The translations under genes were made by a program, and so were the position numbers. From UBA2377 sp964525935 (GTDB lineage: Bacteria; Verrucomicrobiota; Verrucomicrobiia; Opitutales; Opitutaceae): a stretch of DNA of 64,000 bases. This document shows, one piece after another, positions 52,279 to 61,068 of this stretch (the stretch's first letter is position 1; each line of letters opens with the position of its first letter). The stretch lies in contig CAZGJZ010000001.1 in NCBI GenBank assembly GCA_964525935.1, positions 496,001 to 560,000 of the forward strand. The letters are read 5' to 3'. Below the pieces are notes generated by a model. That model was not told the origin of the DNA. It made no database searches and worked only from the letters and a program-made list of their open reading frames with translations.

Positions 52279-53928
52279 ATGCTTACCTCCGCCCCCACCG
52301 ACGAGCAGTTGCTGCAGTTGGCGGTGTCGAGTGGGGCGCTTTCTACGGAACAGGCGGCGGAGAGGAGTTTGACGCCTGACCAAGTGTTGGCACGGCTCGC
52401 CGCGAGGTTTGGTCTCGATACGGTGGACCTGAGCCGCGTGCAGGTGGCTGGCCCTGTGCTCAACCTCGTGCCGCGAGCGCAGGCGCTGCGCTACACCTTG
52501 GTGCCCTTTGCGCTCGTGGGCGCGACCTTGCGCATTGCCGTGGCGGACCCGCTTGAGAGCGATGGCACCGACAGTCTCGCGCATGGGTTGAAGTTGAACA
52601 TCGAACCCGTGCTGGCCGCGCGCAGTGATATCACGCAGGCCATCGAACGGCTTTACGGGAAGGAAAGCGGCGGGCTCGAAGGATTTTCGACAGATGACGT
52701 AGCCCCATTGACGACGGACGTTGCGACCACCGGTGAAATGGGAACCGAGGCCGAGTCGGATGCGCCGATCATCAAGTTAGTGCATGCGATCATCGTTGAA
52801 GCGATTCAGCGTCGTGCATCGGATATTCATGTTGAGCCGCTGGAGCGACGCTTACGGGTGCGCTACCGGATCGACGGCGTGCTGTTGGAGGCGGAAAGTC
52901 CGCCGAAGCGACTGCAGCTCGCGATCATCTCGCGGCTGAAGATCATGGCGAATATCAGCATCGCGGAAAAACGGCTGCCGCAGGACGGACGCATCCAGAT
53001 TGCCTTGGGCGGCCGCACGTTGGATCTGCGCGTTTCTTCGCTGCCGACGGCTTATGGCGAGAGTATCGTCATGCGCATCCTCGATAAGGAGAGTTTGCAG
53101 CTCGGCCTCCCGGAACTGGGCTTTCTGAGTGATGATCAGGCGATTTTTGAACGGCTCATCACCTCGCCAGACGGTCTCCTCCTCGTCACCGGGCCGACGG
53201 GTTCAGGCAAGACGACGACGCTCTACGGTTGCCTGCACCACATCAATAAGTCCGACCGCAAGATCATCACGGTTGAGGATCCGGTCGAATACCAGATGAC
53301 CGGCATCAACCAAGTGCCCGTGCGGCAAGAGATCGGCATGACATTCGCCTCGGCGCTGCGGGCGATGCTGCGCCAGGCGCCGAACATAGTTATGGTCGGT
53401 GAAATCCGCGACACCGAGACGGCGGAAATCTCCATCAACGCTTCGCTCACCGGGCACATGGTTTTCTCGACCCTGCATACCAATGATGCTCCCGGTGCGG
53501 TGACGCGACTCGTGGATATCGGCGTGAAGCCGTTTCTCGTTGCGACCTCGCTGCGTGGCGTGATGGCGCAGCGTCTGGTGCGGAAAATCTGTCCGGCGTG
53601 CGCGAAGCCGCATACGCCCACGGCACAGGAGTTGCACGCGCTGAATATCGGCCCGGAACAGGTGGCGGGCGGAAATTTCCGACGCGGCGCGGGTTGCGAA
53701 GCCTGCCAGGGCACCGGCTATCGGGGACGCATGGGGATTTTTGAGATTCTGGTCGTTACCGATTCGATCCGCGAACTGATTTACGCGGGCGCGAGTGCGA
53801 CCCAGTTGCGCGAAAGGGCCCGGACAGAGGGCATGCGCACGATGAGGGAGGACGGCGTGCGAAAGATTATCGCTGGTTTGACCACGGTCGAGGAAGTCGC
53901 TTCCATCACGGTCGGCGACGTCAGCTAA
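52279..53928 (+). CDS. pilB: Type IV pilus assembly / type II secretion ATPase (PilB/GspE), copy 1
   Basis: This secretion ATPase has 549 residues. The N-terminal MshEN-type domain precedes RASDIHVEPLERRLRVRYRIDG. Walker A is TGPTGSGKTTTLYG, the Asp box TVEDPVEYQ, Walker B IVMVGEIRDTETAE, and the His box LHTNDAPGA. Cys pairs in CPACAKPH and CEACQGTGY form the zinc site. Before Walker B the sequence is RQAPNIVMV where family members usually have RQDPDIIMV, so two acidic residues are lost. It lies in a four-gene motor cluster, 16 bases before pilT. Confidence 0.9.
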   Translation: MLTSAPTDEQLLQLAVSSGALSTEQAAERSLTPDQVLARLAARFGLDTVDLSRVQVAGPVLNLVPRAQALRYTLVPFALVGATLRIAVADPLESDGTDSLAHGLKLNIEPVLAARSDITQAIERLYGKESGGLEGFSTDDVAPLTTDVATTGEMGTEAESDAPIIKLVHAIIVEAIQRRASDIHVEPLERRLRVRYRIDGVLLEAESPPKRLQLAIISRLKIMANISIAEKRLPQDGRIQIALGGRTLDLRVSSLPTAYGESIVMRILDKESLQLGLPELGFLSDDQAIFERLITSPDGLLLVTGPTGSGKTTTLYGCLHHINKSDRKIITVEDPVEYQMTGINQVPVRQEIGMTFASALRAMLRQAPNIVMVGEIRDTETAEISINASLTGHMVFSTLHTNDAPGAVTRLVDIGVKPFLVATSLRGVMAQRLVRKICPACAKPHTPTAQELHALNIGPEQVAGGNFRRGAGCEACQGTGYRGRMGIFEILVVTDSIRELIYAGASATQLRERARTEGMRTMREDGVRKIIAGLTTVEEVASITVGDVS

Positions 53929-53943
53929 CCTTTACCCAACACC

Positions 53944-55026
53944 ATGAGCTACGAAATGAATGACCTGCTTGATCTCGTCGTTGAGCAGAACGCCTCCGAC
54001 CTCCACCTGCAGGTCGGCCAGCCGCCGACGCTCCGCCTGAGCGGCAGCATGACGCCGATTGAGGGTGAGAATCTGACTCCGGCTGACACGGAGAAACTCA
54101 TGCTCTCGATCACGCCCGACAGCCACATCAGCAATGTGAAGCTCAATGGCGGCGCAGACTTCGGCTTCGCGTTCGGTGAAAAGGCACGCTTCCGCGTGAG
54201 TGTGCTCAAGGCCAAGGGCAACTACGGCATGGTGCTGCGCCAGATTCCTTACAAAATGTTCGGCCTGCGCGATATTGGCCTGCCAGACAAGATTCGCGAA
54301 CTGCTCTACCGGCCGCGCGGCTTGATTCTCGTCACGGGTCCGACCGGTTCCGGCAAGTCCACGACACTGGCGTCGATGATCAATTACGTGAATGAAAACC
54401 GCGACGGGCACATCATCACCATCGAGGATCCGATTGAGTATTATCATAATCACAAACGCTGCCTCGTGACTCAGCGCGAAATCGGCTCCGATGTGCCGAG
54501 TTTTGCGGAGGCCATTCGCCGCGCACTCCGTCAGGATCCCGATATCATTCTCGTCGGTGAAATGCGTGACTTGGAGACGATCGAAGCGGCCATCAGCGCG
54601 GCCGAGACCGGTCACTTGGTTTTCGGCACACTGCACACCAACAGCGCGGCCAAGACCATTGATCGTATCGTGGATGCTTTTCCGGCTAACATGAAGGACA
54701 TGATCCGCACGCAGCTGGCCTCGTCGGTCCAGGCGGTCATTTCCCAGGTGCTCTGCAAGAAAATCGGCGGTGGCCGCGTCGCTGGCTACGAAATCATGGT
54801 GACGACGACCTCCATCGCTTCGCTTATCCGTGAGAACAAAACCTTCCGTATTCCGTCCGACATTCAAACTGGCGCCGGGCTGGGCATGATCACGATGGAT
54901 ACGCATTTGATGAGCCTTTATAACCGCGAACTCATCACGGCCGACGAGTGCGTGGAAAAAGCGCAGGATACCACCGCCATGCGCGAGAAACTGATCGGCA
55001 TGGGCGCGCAGTTGAAAGAGTTGTAA
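53944..55026 (+). CDS. pilT: Type IV pilus retraction ATPase PilT
   Basis: This hexameric retraction motor has 360 residues. Features: the N-terminal domain NDLLDLVVEQNASDLHLQVG, Walker A TGPTGSGKSTTLAS, TIEDPIEYYHNHKRCLVTQREIG, Walker B ILVGEMRDLETIEAA, the His box GTLHTNSAAKTIDR and the C-terminal MSLYNRELI-type region. It powers twitching and DNA uptake. Pilin genes are not next to it. Confidence 0.94.
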   Translation: MSYEMNDLLDLVVEQNASDLHLQVGQPPTLRLSGSMTPIEGENLTPADTEKLMLSITPDSHISNVKLNGGADFGFAFGEKARFRVSVLKAKGNYGMVLRQIPYKMFGLRDIGLPDKIRELLYRPRGLILVTGPTGSGKSTTLASMINYVNENRDGHIITIEDPIEYYHNHKRCLVTQREIGSDVPSFAEAIRRALRQDPDIILVGEMRDLETIEAAISAAETGHLVFGTLHTNSAAKTIDRIVDAFPANMKDMIRTQLASSVQAVISQVLCKKIGGGRVAGYEIMVTTTSIASLIRENKTFRIPSDIQTGAGLGMITMDTHLMSLYNRELITADECVEKAQDTTAMREKLIGMGAQLKEL

Positions 55027-55065
55027 CATCATAAATCCAACAGCTCCCAATGGCTCCCCCCGGCC

Positions 55066-56754
55066 ATGTTCGAAGCTCACAGTCACGCGATTCACGATAT
55101 CCTCATTGCTGGTGGCCTCAGGACCGACCAGTTGGAGGCAGTCGTAGTAGCGCACCGTGGCACGAGTAAATCGCTCGCTGATCTTGCGATTGGGCTGGGC
55201 TTGATTGAGCGCGAGACATTGATCGCCCGCGTGGCCGAAAATCTCGGCTGCGAATGTGTGACAGCGATGCCGACGGTGCTTTCGGCGGACATGATCGGAC
55301 TGCTGACACCGACGCAGGTCCGGCGCTATGGGGTCATTCCCTTGAAAGTGGAGGCTGGCCGAGTTGATTTGCTGGCGATTGATCCTTTCGATGCGCAGGT
55401 CGTGACCGACCTGACCTTTGCACTGGGTCGTGAGGTGCGACTCGTCGTAGGTGATCCGGCGCGCGTCACGACGCTGATCCGGCAATATTATGGAGAGGAT
55501 GAGACGAATCAGGATGGCGTGCTGGACGAGACGCAGCCGTCAGAACTCCCGGGCGACGAAGCGCCGCTGTCGGTAACGGATCTTGAGACACTCGCGGGAC
55601 AGACGCCGATTATCCACTTCGTTAACCTCGTGCTGACTCAGGCAATCCGGGCCAAGGCTTCGGACATCCACTTCGAGCCGTTCGAGCGTGAGTTCAAAAT
55701 TCGCTATCGGATCGATGGTGCGCTCTATGAGATGGCACCGCCGTCAAAAGCCCTGGCGTTACCCATCACTTCGCGTCTGAAAGTGCTGGCCAATCTCAAT
55801 ATTGCTGAGCGCCGCGTGCCGCAGGACGGCCGGATCAAGATCACGCTGGAGGGCCGGGCGGTGGATTTGCGGGTGTCGACCCTGCCGACACAATTTGGCG
55901 AGAGCGTCGTGCTCCGGGTGCTCGATCAATCGGCGGTGCAGCTCGACCTCGCTCAGCTCGGTTTGCCGGACGAGGTGCGCGAGGGATTGGAGGAAATTAT
56001 TCGTCGTCCCAATGGTATCATGGTCGTCACCGGGCCGACGGGATCGGGTAAGACCACGACGCTCTATGGCGGGTTGCGGGCAATCAATTCAACGGACCTG
56101 AAACTGCTCACGGCGGAAGATCCGGTGGAGTATGAGATCGAAGGCATCATGCAGGTGCCGGTAAACGCGGGCATCGGCCTGACGTTCTCCGCCGCATTAC
56201 GCTCCTTTCTGCGGCAAGACCCCGATGTGATCATGGTGGGTGAAATTCGCGACTTGGAGACGGCCCAGATGGCGATCCAGGCTTCGCTCACCGGCCACCT
56301 GGTGCTTTCGACGCTGCACACCAATGACGCGGCGGGAACGGTGACCCGGCTCATCGATATGGGCGTGGAGCCGTTTCTCATCGCATCGACGCTCGAGGCG
56401 GTGCTGGCACAGCGACTCTTGCGCTGCATCTGTGTGAAATGTCGCACGGCACATGTGCCTTCCGAAGAGGAGTGGGAGCAATGGGGATTCGATCGTGAAG
56501 CCATGCGCGAAGGGCCGATTTACCGCGGGGCAGGGTGCGCGCACTGTAATCAGACCGGTTATCAAGGACGGATGGGAATTTTTGAGTGGCTCCGGATGTC
56601 CGAGCCGATTCGCGAACTTGTCGTGAAAAGGGCTCCCACGCTGGTTATTCGCCAAAAGGCGATAGCCCATGGCATGCGCACGTTGAGGGAAGACGGCCTG
56701 CGGGCGGTCTTCGCCGGCCGCACGACGATGGAGGAAGTGGTCAAATATACCTGA
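55066..56754 (+). CDS. pilB: Type IV pilus assembly / type II secretion ATPase (PilB/GspE), copy 2
   Basis: This second assembly ATPase has 562 residues and is paralogous to copy 1. It has an N-terminal MshEN-type domain, KASDIHFEPFEREFKIRYRIDGA, Walker A TGPTGSGKTTTLYG, Walker B with the standard RQDPDVIMVGEIRD, the His box LHTNDAAGT and Cys pairs in CVKCRT and CAHCNQTGYQG. Because its motifs are the consensus, it is the more likely main pilus extension motor; copy 1 may serve a second system or another pilus. The next gene begins 2 bases after the stop. Confidence 0.9.
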   Translation: MFEAHSHAIHDILIAGGLRTDQLEAVVVAHRGTSKSLADLAIGLGLIERETLIARVAENLGCECVTAMPTVLSADMIGLLTPTQVRRYGVIPLKVEAGRVDLLAIDPFDAQVVTDLTFALGREVRLVVGDPARVTTLIRQYYGEDETNQDGVLDETQPSELPGDEAPLSVTDLETLAGQTPIIHFVNLVLTQAIRAKASDIHFEPFEREFKIRYRIDGALYEMAPPSKALALPITSRLKVLANLNIAERRVPQDGRIKITLEGRAVDLRVSTLPTQFGESVVLRVLDQSAVQLDLAQLGLPDEVREGLEEIIRRPNGIMVVTGPTGSGKTTTLYGGLRAINSTDLKLLTAEDPVEYEIEGIMQVPVNAGIGLTFSAALRSFLRQDPDVIMVGEIRDLETAQMAIQASLTGHLVLSTLHTNDAAGTVTRLIDMGVEPFLIASTLEAVLAQRLLRCICVKCRTAHVPSEEEWEQWGFDREAMREGPIYRGAGCAHCNQTGYQGRMGIFEWLRMSEPIRELVVKRAPTLVIRQKAIAHGMRTLREDGLRAVFAGRTTMEEVVKYT

Positions 56755-56756
56755 GC

Positions 56757-58025
56757 ATGCCGCGCTTTATCTACACAGCGATTGAGGTGAGCACGGGTCG
56801 CGAGCGTCATGGATTCATTGACGGTGCCAGTAACGAAGGGGCGGTGACTGCCTTGAAGGCCCGGGGCATGGCGCCGACCGCACTAAAGGTCGAGCAGGCA
56901 ACTTCTGCCAAGTTGGCCCAGCGCGAGACGGAGCGTGCCGTAGTTGTGGTGCCGAAGCGCGGGAAGCGCCTAGTGTTTGGGCGCGTGCTGTCGCTCAAGG
57001 AACTGGCGGTTTTTACGCGTCAACTCGCGATGTTGGTGAAGGCCGGTATGCCGTTGATGCGCAGTTTGGAGGTGCTGGCGCGGCAGGAAAAGAACCCGGC
57101 GTTTCGCGCCGCCCTGGAGCAACTCGTGGCGACGATCCGTTCGGGCGGCACATTTTCCGAAGGATTGCATCAGCACCCGAAGCTGTTTGACCGGCTCTAC
57201 GTCAACATGGCGAAGGCGGGCGAGTCGGGCGGCGTGCTTGAGGTGGTCCTGGGACGAATGGCGCAGTTTCTTGAGAAATCGGTGAAGGTGCGCGGTCGCA
57301 TCAAGACGGCGATGACGTATCCGCTAATCGTCAGCTTGGTCGCGATCGGCATCGTGGCTGTGCTGATGGCGTTTGTGGTGCCTAAGTTTGAATCGATTTA
57401 CTCAGGGCTGCTGAAAGGCCAGGCACTGCCGGGGCTGACGCAACTGGTGTTGGGGGTGAGTAATTTCATCAAGAACCACGCTGTGCTCACCGTGGGGTTG
57501 GCTGTGGCACTCTATTTTGGAGTGAAATTAATCGCGCGCACGACGGCTGGCGTGCGGTGGCTCGACCGGACTCAACTTCGGTTGCCCGTGCTAGGTGATC
57601 TGATGCTGAAGGCGGCGATCTCACGGTTTACGCGGACGTTTGGCACTTTGCTGGCCAGCGGAGTGCCGATTTTGCAGGCCTTGACGATCACGCAAGAGAC
57701 CAGCGGAAACGTCCATGTGGCCGAAGCCATTGGCGTGGTGCATGAGCGGGTGAAGGCCGGTGACAGCGTCGCCAGCCCGTTGCGTGCGACGGGTGTATTT
57801 CCCGACATGGTCGCGAGCATGATTGAAGTCGGCGAGGAGACGGGCGCATTGGCTGACATGCTTATCCGGATTGCCGACAGCTATGATGAGGAAGTGGACA
57901 ACTCGGTAGCGGCGCTGACTTCCATCATCGAACCACTGATGATCGTCGTGATGGCGGTCATGGTGGGCACCATTGTTATCGCGCTGTTCCTGCCGATTAT
58001 CCGCATCGTGCAGGGCCTGGGATAG
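56757..58025 (+). CDS. pilC: Type IV pilus platform / type II secretion protein (PilC/GspF)
   Basis: This 422-residue inner-membrane platform protein has two repeats of the GspF domain. The first holds LAVFTRQLAMLVKAGMPLMRSLEVL and VRGRIKTAMTYPLIV; the second holds RFTRTFGTLLASGVPILQALTI and MVASMIEVGEETGALADML. The C-terminal helix is PLMIVVMAVMVGTIVIALFLPII. I chose ATG 56757, two bases after the PilB stop. It is the anchor on which the pilB/pilT motors act. Confidence 0.92.
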   Translation: MPRFIYTAIEVSTGRERHGFIDGASNEGAVTALKARGMAPTALKVEQATSAKLAQRETERAVVVVPKRGKRLVFGRVLSLKELAVFTRQLAMLVKAGMPLMRSLEVLARQEKNPAFRAALEQLVATIRSGGTFSEGLHQHPKLFDRLYVNMAKAGESGGVLEVVLGRMAQFLEKSVKVRGRIKTAMTYPLIVSLVAIGIVAVLMAFVVPKFESIYSGLLKGQALPGLTQLVLGVSNFIKNHAVLTVGLAVALYFGVKLIARTTAGVRWLDRTQLRLPVLGDLMLKAAISRFTRTFGTLLASGVPILQALTITQETSGNVHVAEAIGVVHERVKAGDSVASPLRATGVFPDMVASMIEVGEETGALADMLIRIADSYDEEVDNSVAALTSIIEPLMIVVMAVMVGTIVIALFLPIIRIVQGLG

Positions 58026-58036
58026 GCGAGATGCCG

Positions 58037-59035
58037 CTACGGCGCGGTCGGGACGGGCTTCGTGAGCAGGACAGAATTGAGTCCGAGGAGGCGCTCGGAG
58101 AATTCGTTTTGCTCCACGCTCTGGCGCAGGGCGCGTTGGACCATGCCCATCTTGGCGTCGAGATTGTCGATCATCGAAACGAACACGGCCTCAGGCGTGG
58201 CGGCGTAAACGGCGGCGCCCCACTCGGGTTCGCCTTGATGCGAGAGGATGATGTGCTCGAGGCGTTCGAGGAGTTCAGGGGCGAGCTTGGCTTTCATGCC
58301 GGCCTTGCGGGCGAGTTGGTAGCCGAGGACGACGTGGCCTTGCAGAATGCCGCGGCGGCTGCGCTTGGTGGCGAGGGTGCCCTCGTATTCGATGACTTTG
58401 CCGGTGTCGTGCAGCAGGATGCCGGCCATGGCGAGATCGGCGTGGACCTCGGGGTAGAGCGGAAGCAGGGCCTTGCAGGCGCGGGCCATGTGGGTCGTGT
58501 GCTCAAGCAGACCGTGGCGGTAAGCGTGATGCATCGCGACGGCGGCGGGTGACCATTGGAAATTGTCGCCGATCTCCTCGAAGACGCCGCGCACGGTCAT
58601 GCGGATTTCGTCGTGTTTGATGGCATCGATGAAGCCGTTGAATTCGGCCCAGAGCGCGGTGGCGTCCTCCGGGGAGGTTTCGACGAGATTCTCAATCGCG
58701 CCTGGCTGGGCCGTGAGCTCGGCTTCGGGGACGATCTCAATGCGGCCGGGGCGCGGTGAGAAACGGCCTTGGTAGAACTCAACCTTGCCCTCGAACCGCA
58801 CGACGGCGCCTTCGCCGCCGGATTTGAGCGCTTCGAATGCGGGACTGTCGCCGAAGATCGTGCACGCAAATGAGCCGCCGCGGTCGCCCAGCTCGGCGCT
58901 GAGGAAGGCGTTGCCGTTGGACGCGGTCTTGGTGAGGAGCTTTTTGACGACGAGCAGGCTGGCAAAAGGCTTGCCGGTGTCGGCGGTGGTGAAGGCCTTG
59001 AGCTCTCGGACGGGGAGGAGGGGGGAATCAGGCAT
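58037..59035 (-). CDS. YhaM-like 3'-5' exoribonuclease (OB-HD)
   Basis: The 332-residue protein has an N-terminal OB-fold (about 10-110: GDRGGSFACTIFGDSPAFEAL) and a C-terminal HD domain: MHHAYRHGLLEHTTHMARACKAL and GILLHDTGKVIEYEG. It ends close to the YhaM/CBF1 layout. YhaM degrades DNA or RNA from the 3' end in Gram-positive bacteria. The OB-HD pairing is diagnostic of the family, but activity on RNA against DNA cannot be told. It is convergent with pilC. Confidence 0.85.
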   Translation of the reverse strand: MPDSPLLPVRELKAFTTADTGKPFASLLVVKKLLTKTASNGNAFLSAELGDRGGSFACTIFGDSPAFEALKSGGEGAVVRFEGKVEFYQGRFSPRPGRIEIVPEAELTAQPGAIENLVETSPEDATALWAEFNGFIDAIKHDEIRMTVRGVFEEIGDNFQWSPAAVAMHHAYRHGLLEHTTHMARACKALLPLYPEVHADLAMAGILLHDTGKVIEYEGTLATKRSRRGILQGHVVLGYQLARKAGMKAKLAPELLERLEHIILSHQGEPEWGAAVYAATPEAVFVSMIDNLDAKMGMVQRALRQSVEQNEFSERLLGLNSVLLTKPVPTAP

Positions 59036-59119
59036 GGGATTTCACAGGTTGCGCAGCAGGCAGTCGCTACTTTTGCCGGGTGGAACGCGGGTGCCAGCTC
59101 TAATAAAGCATGAACCGGT

Positions 59120-59779
59120 TTAGGGAAAATAGCGGCGGCGGGCTTTAATTTGGACGAAACGGCGCTCGGGCAGGATGAAGGCCGTGAGGTGGCCGCCCAT
59201 GGCGCAGGCGGTGTCGATACCGACGGACCACTTGAGTTTGTAAACCTCGGGTCGCGGAGTATGGCCGTAGACGACGAAGGGCGGGCCGTTCCAGTGGTCG
59301 GCCCAAGGGAGCGCGTCAGGTGCATCGGAGCGTTTGCGCGGCTTGCCCTCGCTGTCGATGACCTGGATGCGGGTGACGACGGCTGCCGGCTGTTTTTGCC
59401 ACGGATCGCTGGGCAAAAAACCGCCGTGAACGAATACGGTGTTCAGCTCCGGCACTTCGTGGGTGAGCGACATGGCTTCGAGGTAGAGCCAGTCCTCGGG
59501 CCGGAGTTTATTGTAGGTATCAAGGTCGCTTTCCTTGATGTGGCGCGGATCCTGGGTGCGGCGGTAGTTGAGCAAGCGCAGCTCGTGGTTGCCCAACAGG
59601 GCAAGGGCGCGGTGAGTCCGGGCGAGATCGATGACCTTGCAACTGTCGGGACCGCGGTTGACCAGATCGCCGAGCAGGATGAGCTGATCATCGGCGGTCA
59701 GCGCGAGTTGGGCCAATAAATCGGCGAATTCCTGATGGCAGCCATGGATGTCGCCGATGGCGATGATGCGTCCGTTCAT
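59120..59779 (-). CDS. PPP-type metallophosphatase (serine/threonine phosphatase-like)
   Basis: This 219-residue enzyme holds the metal-site motifs IAIGDIHGCHQEF, ILLGDLVNRGPDS, ALLGNHELRLL, a His at NTVFVHGGFLP and VVYGHTPRPEV, in the order of the calcineurin-like PPP family (PrpA/ApaH-like). Candidate substrates are phosphoproteins, Ap4A or nucleotides. The ending WSVGIDTACAMGGHLTAF is typical. It is 84 bases upstream of the YhaM-like gene on the same strand. Confidence 0.88.
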   Translation of the reverse strand: MNGRIIAIGDIHGCHQEFADLLAQLALTADDQLILLGDLVNRGPDSCKVIDLARTHRALALLGNHELRLLNYRRTQDPRHIKESDLDTYNKLRPEDWLYLEAMSLTHEVPELNTVFVHGGFLPSDPWQKQPAAVVTRIQVIDSEGKPRKRSDAPDALPWADHWNGPPFVVYGHTPRPEVYKLKWSVGIDTACAMGGHLTAFILPERRFVQIKARRRYFP

Positions 59780-59835
59780 TCGAGGGGTGCAAATTTGCTA
59801 GCGTCTGCCCCCTCGGGAAGTAAACAAGAAAGGCC

Positions 59836-60405
59836 ATGGAATTGAATCTGCAGCCTCAAGCCACCGCGTGTTTTGTCTCTGGGCAGCCTTTTGCCGAGGG
59901 TGATCGCGTGGCGAGCTACCTCGTGCGCGGGGCGACGATGGACGTGCTGCGCTACGATGTGCAGGGCGTGAAGGCCGCGGAATTTCAGCCGGAGGGCGTT
60001 ATCGCCTGCCGCTGGACGCATTTGTTCAAAGCCCGCGCGGCGGGCGAGAATTCCGATCGCACGCTGAAGCTCACGGCGGAGAACCTGTTTTTGACGCTGA
60101 CGGATCCGATGACGGAGCAGACGTCCGAGAATACGCGCTTGGTGCAATTTCTGGCGCTGATGCTGGAGCGGAAGAAGATTCTGCGGCCAAAGGGACGGAG
60201 TGCTGACGGGGAGAAGAATGTTTATGAGCATGCGCGCACCAAGCAACTCCATGAGGTGCCGGCAGGGGAGCTGGATATCGCCTTCTTCATCGCGATCCAG
60301 GAGCAGCTGAGCATTTTGGTCGGTGCACCCAAGACAAAGGTGACGGCGACTGCGCCCGAAGCGCCTGCACCGGAGGCAATCGCACCGGCGGAGACTTCGG
60401 TGTGA
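59836..60405 (+). CDS. Uncharacterised cytoplasmic protein
   Basis: No family is recognised. The 189-residue protein starts MELNLQPQATACFVSGQPF, with a possible metal- or RNA-binding Cys-x-x-x pattern (CFVSGQPFAEGDRVASYL) like that of small DNA- or RNA-binding folds. A middle part, LKLTAENLFLTLTDPMTEQT, is helical and VQFLALMLERKKILRPKG is basic. The last 30 residues are Ala/Pro/Glu-rich and likely disordered. It is divergent from the phosphatase gene. Confidence 0.65.
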   Translation: MELNLQPQATACFVSGQPFAEGDRVASYLVRGATMDVLRYDVQGVKAAEFQPEGVIACRWTHLFKARAAGENSDRTLKLTAENLFLTLTDPMTEQTSENTRLVQFLALMLERKKILRPKGRSADGEKNVYEHARTKQLHEVPAGELDIAFFIAIQEQLSILVGAPKTKVTATAPEAPAPEAIAPAETSV

Positions 60406-60470
60406 TTAGCTTGCCGTAAGAATTCGCATATTAGGCATAGCGGATTTGTGGCGGTAATGTGTCTTAGTAG

Positions 60471-60555
60471 GCAGTCACGATGACTGCTTGCGCACCCAGT
60501 CCCGGAATTTTGACCGGGTTAACTCCCCAAGTCTGACGAAAACTATTTTCGCCAG
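60471..60555 (+). promoter_or_regulatory. Three-hairpin leader before the acyl-carrier-like gene
   Basis: Three stems follow each other in the 187-base gap upstream of the ACP-like gene. GCAGTCA-CGA-TGACTGC occupies 60471-60487. CCCGG/CCGGG pairs at 60501-60505 and 60514-60518. CTGACGAAAA-CTA-TTTTCGCCAG occupies 60533-60555, with one mismatch. The last stem ends 37 bases before the ATG. It does not match a riboswitch class I know; it may be an attenuator-like or new leader. Confidence 0.4.
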
Positions 60556-60592
60556 GGAACACTCTTCCGAAAAAGCACACCAAAACCCCCAC

Positions 60593-61045
60593 ATGGCAGA
60601 ATCTGCACCACTTCATCCCGGCAATAACGCTCCGTTGACTTGGACAGCGAATGCGGAGCGTTCGCACGATACCGACCCAGATCCACTGCGCGAAGCGTTG
60701 AAACGCTGTTCAGCCCGGACTTATGAGGCGGCGCGACAGTTTCGTCGCACGCAGGATGCGGTGCACCTGCCGGCGATCGTGCTCGGGATCATCGAGCACT
60801 ATGTGGAACCGGATTTACGGATCAAATTGAAGACGGCGAACGACAGCCTCCGGCTGGACACGGATTTGGGCGTCGATTCACTGACCCGCATCCAAATCGT
60901 CATGCTCGTCGAGGAAGTGATCGAAATCGTGATCGACGACAAAGAATTGGCCCAGTTGCAGACCTTGGGTGACGTGCGTCAATTCGTGGAGCGGATCGCG
61001 AGCGATCCGGCACGCAACCCACAATTGGCCAAAGCCGCTTCGTAA
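60593..61045 (+). CDS. Acyl-carrier-protein-like protein with N-terminal extension
   Basis: The 150-residue protein has a phosphopantetheine attachment motif LGVDSLTRIQIVMLVEEV (Ser carries the arm) and a four-helix ACP fold in the C-terminal 85 residues. The first 65 residues are an unusual polar extension with a helical KRCSARTYEAARQFRRTQ part, not found in fatty-acid ACPs of about 78 residues. It may carry acyl groups in a specialised lipid or secondary pathway. No synthase is adjacent. ATG 60593 is chosen because upstream residues are not conserved-looking. Confidence 0.7.
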   Translation: MAESAPLHPGNNAPLTWTANAERSHDTDPDPLREALKRCSARTYEAARQFRRTQDAVHLPAIVLGIIEHYVEPDLRIKLKTANDSLRLDTDLGVDSLTRIQIVMLVEEVIEIVIDDKELAQLQTLGDVRQFVERIASDPARNPQLAKAAS

Positions 61046-61068
61046 GCGCTGGCGAGGCGAAGACCGCT

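Noticed and set aside
60471..60487. mini-ykkC (guanidine-II) riboswitch before the ACP-like gene
   Set aside because: The first hairpin has an ACGA-like loop, but the second hairpin lacks the ACGR loop and the downstream gene is not a transporter or guanidine enzyme.
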